From positions 1 through 12,345 of the forward strand of contig DAIBSV010000051.1 in NCBI GenBank assembly GCA_027415455.1: 12,345 bases of DNA, given 5' to 3'. The DNA comes from Nitrospirota bacterium. Lineage in GTDB: Bacteria > Nitrospirota_A > Leptospirillia > Leptospirillales > Leptospirillaceae. A program made the position numbers and the translations under genes. This document shows, one piece after another, positions 1 to 5,649 of this stretch. The notes beneath the pieces are model-generated. The model worked only from the letters and a program-made list of their open reading frames with translations. It did no database searches and was not told the origin of the DNA. Each line of letters starts with the position of its first letter. Position 1 is the first letter of the stretch.

Positions 1-2424
1 CCGGAACAGCGCCTCGATCTCGTCGCCGCCCTTCCCGAACTGATCCTCTCGGAAACCCCCGAAGGCTACCGGATCGAACTCTCCCACCGGGCGGACTATC
101 CCCGGGCCATTCTCGAGGCCGAATCTCCCTCCCGATACCGGGTGGTGGACATCTCGCCGCAGGTCTTGAGCCTGGCCGCGCGAATTCCCACCCGGGGACT
201 GGCCATCCCCCGGGAGGCCCGGGACCGGATCCTGGAGCTTCTCCGCCGGCAGGCTCCCTTCCTCACCCTCCGCGCCGAAATCGCCGAGGCCGACATTCCG
301 GCCATCGAGGGTCTCTCCTTGCCGGTGCTCCAGCTCGCCCCCTTCCAGGAAGGGATCGCGCTGACGGCCGGCGTCCGGCCCTTCGGAGCCGGGGGGCCCT
401 TCTATCCCGCGGGACGGGGAGGCCGTCTCGTCACCGCCGCCGTCGACGGGAAGACACTCCACGCCCGCCGGGACCTCGACGCCGAAAAAAAACGCCTGGA
501 GGAGCTTTTGGACGACCTTCCCGTTCTGGCGGGGATCGAGCCCGAGCACAACACCTGGATCCTTGAGGATCCGGAGGAGGCCCTCGACCTTCTGACGGAA
601 CTTCGCGAGACTCCCCTTCCCAAGGAGATCGAATGGCCCCAGGGGGAGCGCTTCCGGGTCACGCCCCCCGTGAACACGAAGAAGCTCCGGATCACGGTGC
701 GGGAGGCCCGGGAGTGGTTCGAGGTCGACGGCAAGGTCGTGGTCGACGAGGAGCTGGTGCTGGACCTAAAAGAGATCCTCTCTCTTCTCCCGCAGGCCAG
801 GGGCCGCTATCTTCCCCTCTCCGACGGGCGATTTCTCCGGCTTGAGGAGACCTTCCGCCAACGGCTCGAACGGCTGTCCTCCGTCTCGGAGGACTCCGGC
901 TCGGGGGCCCGGGTCTCCCTTCCGGGAACGCTCGCCATCGAGGAGCTTCTGTCGGAGGCGGGGGAGGTCAAGGGAGACAAGACCTGGCGGGATTTTCAAA
1001 AACGCCTCCGGGAGGCGGCCGACCATCGGCCACAGATCCCCACGACCCTGACCGCGGAGCTTCGGGACTACCAGGTGGAAGGATTTTCCTGGATGAGCCG
1101 GCTGGCCCGGTGGGGGGCGGGGGCCTGTCTGGCCGACGACATGGGTCTCGGCAAGACCGTCCAGGCGATCGCCGTGATGCTCGAACAGGCCTCCGAAGGC
1201 CCCATTCTGGTGGTGGCGCCGACCTCCGTCTGCCACAACTGGAGCTCTGAGCTCGCCCGCTTCGCCCCGACCCTCGCGGTCCACTCCTTCCGGGAAGCCT
1301 CGGACCGCTCGGGGAAGGTACAGGCGATGGGACCCCGGGACGTCCTGATCGCAAGCTACGGACTCCTGGCCCAGGAGGAGTCTCTCTTTGCGGGAATCTC
1401 CTGGCGGATGGCGGTCTTCGACGAGGCCCAGGCCTTCAAGAACGCCGAAACCAAACGCTCCCAGGCGGCCCGGAAGATCGGGGCCCACTTCCGGCTGGCC
1501 CTCACGGGAACCCCGGTCGAAAACGACCTCGACGAGCTCTGGAGCCTCATGAGCGTCCTCAACCCGAGACTTCTGGGATCGCGCGAGCGTTTCGCCGCCC
1601 GGTTCGCCGGCCCGATCGAGCGGAGCCGCGACACCCGGGTCCTGGCCCAGCTTCGCGCCCTGATCCGGCCCTTCATGCTCCGGAGGACCAAGAGCGCCGT
1701 TCTCTCCGAGCTTCCGCCCCGGACGGAGATCACTCTCGAGGTCGAGCTCTCATCCGAGGAGCGGGCCTTTTACGAAGCCCTCCGTCGGACCGCTCTCGAC
1801 CGGATCGCCGACCTTTCCGACCGGAAGGACTCCCGCATCCACATCCTGGCGGAGATCACCCGCCTGCGGCGGGCGCTCTGCCACCCCTCCCTCGTCGATC
1901 CGGAAACCTCTCTTCCGGGCTCAAAGCTCGAGACCTTCCTCGGGCTGGTCGACGAGCTCCGGGAAAACCGCCACCGGGCCCTGGTCTTCAGCCAGTTCAC
2001 CGGCCACCTCGAGAAGGTGGCGAAGGCCCTGGACGCCCGGAAGATTTCCTATCAATACCTGGACGGGAGCACCCCGGCGAAGGAACGGGAAAAGAGGGTG
2101 GAGGCCTTTCAGGGGGGAACGGGGGACCTTTTCCTGATCAGCCTCCGGGCGGGAGGGACCGGTCTCAACCTGACGGCCGCCGACTACGTGATCCACCTCG
2201 ATCCCTGGTGGAACCCGGCGGTGGAGGACCAGGCCTCCGACCGGGCCCACCGGATCGGACAGCAGCGGCCGGTTACCATCTACCGGCTGATTGCCACCGA
2301 CAGCATCGAGGAGAAGATTCTTGAACTCCATGGAAAGAAGCGGGATCTGGCCAACGACCTTCTGGAAGGGGCGGAGATGTCGGGCAAGCTGACCAACGAG
2401 GAGCTGATCGCCCTCATCGGCTGA
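1..2424 (+). CDS. SNF2/Rad54-family DNA-dependent ATPase (5' end outside window)
   Basis: The frame is open from the first base, so the gene begins left of the window; the GTG at 142 is internal and 807 residues are visible. The first roughly 340 residues resemble the SNF2-associated region that precedes the motor in bacterial family members. The two RecA-like lobes follow, with a Walker A/motif I DDMGLGKT at visible residues 379-386, motif II DEAQ at 474-477, motif III LTGTPVEN at 501-508, motif V GGTGLN from 718 and motif VI QASDRAHRIGQ at 744-754. All core catalytic motifs look intact, so an active ATP-driven double-stranded DNA translocase is expected from the family; this class normally remodels protein-DNA complexes rather than unwinding strands. 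The C-terminus is short after lobe 2 and ends in a plausible helix. It converges on the zinc-ribbon gene with 14 bases between stops. The cellular target is unknown. Confidence 0.95.
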   Translation, partial: PEQRLDLVAALPELILSETPEGYRIELSHRADYPRAILEAESPSRYRVVDISPQVLSLAARIPTRGLAIPREARDRILELLRRQAPFLTLRAEIAEADIPAIEGLSLPVLQLAPFQEGIALTAGVRPFGAGGPFYPAGRGGRLVTAAVDGKTLHARRDLDAEKKRLEELLDDLPVLAGIEPEHNTWILEDPEEALDLLTELRETPLPKEIEWPQGERFRVTPPVNTKKLRITVREAREWFEVDGKVVVDEELVLDLKEILSLLPQARGRYLPLSDGRFLRLEETFRQRLERLSSVSEDSGSGARVSLPGTLAIEELLSEAGEVKGDKTWRDFQKRLREAADHRPQIPTTLTAELRDYQVEGFSWMSRLARWGAGACLADDMGLGKTVQAIAVMLEQASEGPILVVAPTSVCHNWSSELARFAPTLAVHSFREASDRSGKVQAMGPRDVLIASYGLLAQEESLFAGISWRMAVFDEAQAFKNAETKRSQAARKIGAHFRLALTGTPVENDLDELWSLMSVLNPRLLGSRERFAARFAGPIERSRDTRVLAQLRALIRPFMLRRTKSAVLSELPPRTEITLEVELSSEERAFYEALRRTALDRIADLSDRKDSRIHILAEITRLRRALCHPSLVDPETSLPGSKLETFLGLVDELRENRHRALVFSQFTGHLEKVAKALDARKISYQYLDGSTPAKEREKRVEAFQGGTGDLFLISLRAGGTGLNLTAADYVIHLDPWWNPAVEDQASDRAHRIGQQRPVTIYRLIATDSIEEKILELHGKKRDLANDLLEGAEMSGKLTNEELIALIG

Positions 2425-2438
2425 CCGGACCTCCCGGA

Positions 2439-2918
2439 TCAGACCGGGCGAGGCAAGGAAGATGCGGAGGTCCCGGAAGCCCCGAAAGAACGGTTCCCGG
2501 GGCCTTTCCGGAGAAGGGGAGACTTCGTCCGGCGGTAGACCGGAGGACCGCCGGTCCTCCCGCGCAAATGCCTCACGGCGCGGGGAACGGCCGTGCCGCT
2601 CCCCGCGGGAGCCGGTTCCTGCGGACGGGAGGGGGGGATTTCGGAAGGAGTCCCCCGGTGAACGCTCTCTCTCAGCAGTCGGGCGACCCCTTCGGCTCCG
2701 GGAAGCTCCCGGTCCAGAAACAGGGCGGCCGCAATGCTCTCACGCCCTGTCAGGCGGAACTCCCGGGCGCACAGGGACACCGCCCGGACATAAAGCCCGA
2801 GCGCCTTCCCCTCCGCCTCCCGGACAAGGGAGAAATCGCTCCCGCACCGACGGCAGACGGAACGGCCTCCGATCTCGGCCCGGCAGCCGGGACAACGGTC
2901 CAGAATCCCGGAGGGCAT
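2439..2918 (-). CDS. Small zinc-ribbon protein, last gene of the chaperone unit
   Basis: The protein is 159 residues long. Cys9, Cys12, Cys22 and Cys25 form a CxxC-x9-CxxC zinc ribbon at the N-terminus. A helical stretch follows (about 35-90) that looks like one or two TPR-like helices. The last 65-70 residues are rich in Pro, Arg, Gly and Ser and look disordered. The ATG lies 3 bases after the Hsp70 stop codon with no strong Shine-Dalgarno sequence, so translation is probably coupled to Hsp70. I do not recognise a named family. Position suggests an accessory to the Hsp70, perhaps supplying the zinc module that classical DnaJ carries but the local J-like protein lacks; this is inference. The tail contains a strong hairpin at the DNA level, so the true coding 3' end could be questioned, although no earlier stop exists in frame. 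Confidence 0.7.
   Translation of the reverse strand: MPSGILDRCPGCRAEIGGRSVCRRCGSDFSLVREAEGKALGLYVRAVSLCAREFRLTGRESIAAALFLDRELPGAEGVARLLRESVHRGTPSEIPPSRPQEPAPAGSGTAVPRAVRHLRGRTGGPPVYRRTKSPLLRKGPGNRSFGASGTSASSLPRPV
2542..2560. other. Perfect 8-bp inverted repeat (hairpin)
   Basis: GGAGGACC at 2542-2549 pairs exactly with GGTCCTCC at 2553-2560 around a 3-base loop. It lies inside the low-complexity 3' end of the zinc-ribbon gene. Neither strand shows a T-tract after it, so it does not meet the usual form of an intrinsic terminator. It could attenuate the minus-strand transcript, stabilise the 3' end of the mRNA or help separate the converging SNF2 and chaperone transcripts. GC-rich codons can make such repeats by chance. 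Confidence 0.35.
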
Positions 2919-2921
2919 TCT

Positions 2922-4679
2922 CTAGGCTTCGAGATAGAACAGCAGGTCTTCGAGTTCCCGGACGGCCTTCTCCAGCTCCTCCCCCGGACCGTCCATCGCG
3001 TCGATCATCCCGGCGACGCGATCGAGCAGGTCTTCGCGGTCCTCCCCGGTCAACGTCTCGAGAAGCCGGTCGGAGCGTTCCCGGAGAGAGCGGATGCGCT
3101 CCTGGCGCTCTCCCGGATCGGATCCGGGGCCCGATTCCTCCTCGAACTCCCCCTCTTCCCCCTCCGCGAAAAAGCGGGACACGCGGTCCCGGGACTGGTC
3201 GATTTCCTCCTGACCGAATCTGTCGACCGCCCGGTCGATGGCGATCGAACATTCGAGGCCCGTCTCCTTTTCCCGGGCACTGACCTGGAGAAGGCCGTCC
3301 AGATCGAGGGAAAAGGAGACGACGACCAGATTCCCGGCCGGGACATCCCGGAGTCCTTCCACATAGAACTGGCCGATCTCGATGTTCCTGAGCGCGTCGG
3401 GATCCTCTCCCTGATAGACCGTAATCTCGACCTTCTTCTGTCCGTCGGAGACGGTCCTGAAGGCCTCGCTCCGGGTGACGGGGATGGGGGTGTTCTTCCA
3501 GATCACGGGAGCGTAGCACTTGGGATATTCCGTCCCGTCCTCCAAAAAGCCCAGGACGGAGATCCCGAAGGAATAGGGCGTGACGTCGACCAGCACCCGG
3601 GGAACCCCTTCCCCGGCGATGACGGCGGCCTGGACGGCGGCGCCCATGGCCACGCACAGGTCCGGATCCACCTCGAACCGCGGCATCTTTCCGAGATCCT
3701 CCTCCAGACGGCGAACGATCGCGGGAGTCCGGGTGCTCCCCCCCACCAGAAGGACCTCGTCGATGTCGGAGACGGTCAGGCGGGCGTTCTTGACCGAGAT
3801 GTGGACCGCATTCAGGGTCTCGTCGATGTAGTCCCCGATCATCTCCTCGTATTCCGTCCGGGAAATCTCGAGCGACAGATGGACCGGAACCCCCTCCTTC
3901 TCGAAGAGATACTCCTCCGAAAGAACGGCGAAGGGCTGGGCGGACAGGGCGATCTTGGCCTCTTCCGCCGCCCGGAGGAGGCGAGACATGACGACCGGGT
4001 TCCCCCGGAGGTCGGTTCCGTGGAGATCCCGGAGATGGTCCAGGGCGAAATCGACGATCTTCTGGTCGAAGTCGTCCCCTCCGAGATGGTTGTTCCCGTG
4101 GCTTGCGAGAACCTCGACGACCTCCCCCTCGATATTGACGACGGAGACGTCGAAGGTCCCTCCCCCCAGATCGTAGACGAGAACCCGGCGGGCGGACTCC
4201 ATGAGCTTCTCGTAGGAGAGGGCGGCCGCCGTGGGCTCGTTCAGGATCCGGACCACCTCGAGTCCCGCGATCTCACCGGCCTCGCGGGTCGCCTGGCGCT
4301 GGGCGTCCGAGAAGTAGGCGGGAACGGTGATCACCGCCTTCCGGACCGGCCGGCCCAGGAACTGTTCGGCCGCCTGCTTGAGCCTTGAGAGGATCATCGC
4401 CGAAATTTCCTGGGGAGAATAGCTCTCCTCCCCCATGACGACCTTGGCGAACTCTCCCATCCGCCTCTTGATCGAGCGGACAGTGCGCTCCGGATGGAGG
4501 ACATACTGGTTCCGGGCCTCCTCCCCCACGAGAAGAGCCCCGTTCTCCCCGATCCCCACCACCGACGGAAGAATGGGGCGGTCCCCCGATACGGGAATCA
4601 TCTCCATCTTTCCGTTCCTGACCACGGCCACCTCGGAATTCGTGGTCCCCAGATCGATCCCGACGATCAGCTCTTCCAT
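2922..4679 (-). CDS. Divergent Hsp70 (DnaK-like) chaperone ATPase
   Basis: This 585-residue protein is a cytosolic Hsp70: an ATP-dependent chaperone that binds exposed peptide segments in cycles controlled by a J protein and an exchange factor. The ATPase domain is complete: phosphate-1 motif GIDLGTTNS at 7-15, Lys71 in SIKRRMG, VPAYF at 119-123, phosphate-2 YDLGGGTFDVS at 169-179, and adenosine motif LVGGSTRTP at 311-319. The beta substrate-binding domain is recognisable (VDVTPYSFG at 364-372, VYQGE at 421-425, DGLLQVSA at 461-468) but carries an extra segment around 380-395. The interdomain linker reads VPRVLVDVT instead of the usual DVLLLDVT type. The C-terminal helical lid is short, with an acidic stretch at 505-517 and no DnaK-type tail. 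The upstream GrpE-like gene overlaps its start by 13 bases. These differences suggest a specialised paralogue, not the housekeeping DnaK, which I infer lies elsewhere. Confidence 0.95.
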   Translation of the reverse strand: MEELIVGIDLGTTNSEVAVVRNGKMEMIPVSGDRPILPSVVGIGENGALLVGEEARNQYVLHPERTVRSIKRRMGEFAKVVMGEESYSPQEISAMILSRLKQAAEQFLGRPVRKAVITVPAYFSDAQRQATREAGEIAGLEVVRILNEPTAAALSYEKLMESARRVLVYDLGGGTFDVSVVNIEGEVVEVLASHGNNHLGGDDFDQKIVDFALDHLRDLHGTDLRGNPVVMSRLLRAAEEAKIALSAQPFAVLSEEYLFEKEGVPVHLSLEISRTEYEEMIGDYIDETLNAVHISVKNARLTVSDIDEVLLVGGSTRTPAIVRRLEEDLGKMPRFEVDPDLCVAMGAAVQAAVIAGEGVPRVLVDVTPYSFGISVLGFLEDGTEYPKCYAPVIWKNTPIPVTRSEAFRTVSDGQKKVEITVYQGEDPDALRNIEIGQFYVEGLRDVPAGNLVVVSFSLDLDGLLQVSAREKETGLECSIAIDRAVDRFGQEEIDQSRDRVSRFFAEGEEGEFEEESGPGSDPGERQERIRSLRERSDRLLETLTGEDREDLLDRVAGMIDAMDGPGEELEKAVRELEDLLFYLEA

Positions 4680-5359
4680 CGTCCCTCCTCTTTCCTTGTC
4701 TTGTTCACGACGACCTCGGCGGTTCTGAGCAATGCGCCATCGATGACGAATCCCTTCCGGATTTCCCGGACCACGACCCCCTCAGGCAGACCGGGCACCT
4801 CTTCGGCGACGACCGCCCGCATGGTGGCGGGATCCAGGGAAAGACCGACGCACGCCAGCGGACGGACCCGGTAGCGCGCGAGGAAATCGTCCGTCCTCCG
4901 AAGGGTCAGGGTCAGTCCCTGGACAAGGCTTTCGAAATGCCGTATCTCTCTTTTTGCCAGGAGCCGGGCGATCGGACCCGAACCCCGGGAGAGAACCGTC
5001 TCCGCCCCCGATTCGAGACGGTCCCGGAGATCGAGAACCCCCAGGAGCATCTCCCGCTCCGTCTGGCGCCTGGCGGACGAAGTCTGTTCCCTCGCCCTTT
5101 CGAGCTCGGCCAGTAGCCGTTCCTTCTCCTCCTTGAGAAGGTTGGCGAAATTCCGGAGTTCCTGGAGCAGGACCTTCGACTGCCGCGACTCGAGCCGGAC
5201 CTCGTTTTTCAGGAGGGCCATCTCGGTCAGGAGAGTTCTGAGATCAGGCGGAAGGGTCCCCTCTTCTTCCCCGGAGCCGGGCGGAATTCCGTTGGTCTCC
5301 ATGAGGTCGAGACACGCCCGGAACTCCAGGACGAGCCGCTCCTTTTCCTCCTCCGTCAC
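4667..5359 (-). CDS. GrpE-like nucleotide exchange factor
   Basis: The product is 230 residues from a GTG start at 5359. I chose this start because it forms a GTGA overlap with the J-like gene's stop; the same frame stays open further upstream, but there it runs antiparallel in sense to nothing recognisable and simply shadows the J-like gene. Residues 1-40 are an acidic leader, about 41-120 form a long heptad-like helix typical of the GrpE dimer stalk (LLQELRNFANLLKEEKERLL at 64-83), and the C-terminal beta-wing is recognisable: VVREIRKGFVIDGALLRTAE at 196-215 matches the GrpE signature of a KG-hydrophobic turn followed by G-x-LLR and a VVV strand. GrpE releases ADP from Hsp70 and so drives client release. 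The middle region (130-170) is unlike housekeeping GrpE, in keeping with a dedicated partner for the adjacent Hsp70. Confidence 0.85.
   Translation of the reverse strand: MTEEEKERLVLEFRACLDLMETNGIPPGSGEEEGTLPPDLRTLLTEMALLKNEVRLESRQSKVLLQELRNFANLLKEEKERLLAELERAREQTSSARRQTEREMLLGVLDLRDRLESGAETVLSRGSGPIARLLAKREIRHFESLVQGLTLTLRRTDDFLARYRVRPLACVGLSLDPATMRAVVAEEVPGLPEGVVVREIRKGFVIDGALLRTAEVVVNKTRKEEGRWKS
4684..4690 (-). promoter_or_regulatory. Strong Shine-Dalgarno sequence of the Hsp70 gene
   Basis: GAGGAGG lies 4 bases upstream of the Hsp70 ATG at 4679 and inside the 3' end of the GrpE-like gene. It supports this start and suggests Hsp70 can be translated at a higher rate than the coupled exchange factor. 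Confidence 0.7.
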
Positions 5360-5649
5360 TTCTTCCCCAGAATCCGGAAGATCGTCTCCTCCGAGGGTCG
5401 GCGGGGCGACGCGAAGGATATTCGGAGCAGACGGAAAAGGTCCTCGGGATCGGGAGGGGTCGCGTCGAACATGGCGTATTCCAGGCGTTTTTTCATGGTT
5501 TCGATCGATTCGTAGGCCGCCCGGATCTTCTCGAACCGTTCCCGGTCCCGCTCGGGAGGGCATTCCCGAACGGCGGCCAGATAGGCCGCCCGGATCTCGG
5601 AGTCGCCGGAGGTCGGCGCCACACCCAGAATCGCATACGGATTGGTCAT
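5356..5649 (-). CDS. J-like (DnaJ-type) domain protein lacking HPD
   Basis: The protein has 97 residues, starting at the ATG at 5649, which overlaps the TPR gene stop as ATGA and has a strong ribosome site. Residues 4-60 have the J-domain layout: NPYAILGV (helix I start), SEIRAAYLAAVREC (helix II), RERFEKIRAAYESI (helix III) and KRLEYAMF, matching the usual ending R-x-x-YD. The helix II-III loop, where J proteins have His-Pro-Asp, reads Cys30-Pro31-Pro32 followed by ERD. HPD is the established contact that triggers Hsp70 ATP hydrolysis, so this is either a J-like regulator without that activity or a co-evolved pair with the divergent Hsp70 encoded two genes later. No Gly/Phe region, zinc fingers or client-binding domain follows; the C-terminal 35 residues are a short basic tail. 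The stop overlaps the GrpE-like start as GTGA. Confidence 0.85.
   Translation of the reverse strand: MTNPYAILGVAPTSGDSEIRAAYLAAVRECPPERDRERFEKIRAAYESIETMKKRLEYAMFDATPPDPEDLFRLLRISFASPRRPSEETIFRILGKK

Noticed and set aside
2479..2503. Second inverted repeat, GCCCCG with CGGGGC, as a terminator
   Set aside because: The 6-bp stem has a 13-base loop and no T-tract follows; it is too weak to call.
2568..4388. A 606-codon open frame on the plus strand over the Hsp70 gene
   Set aside because: It is the antisense shadow of an unmistakable Hsp70, and no plausible ribosome site or domain is seen.
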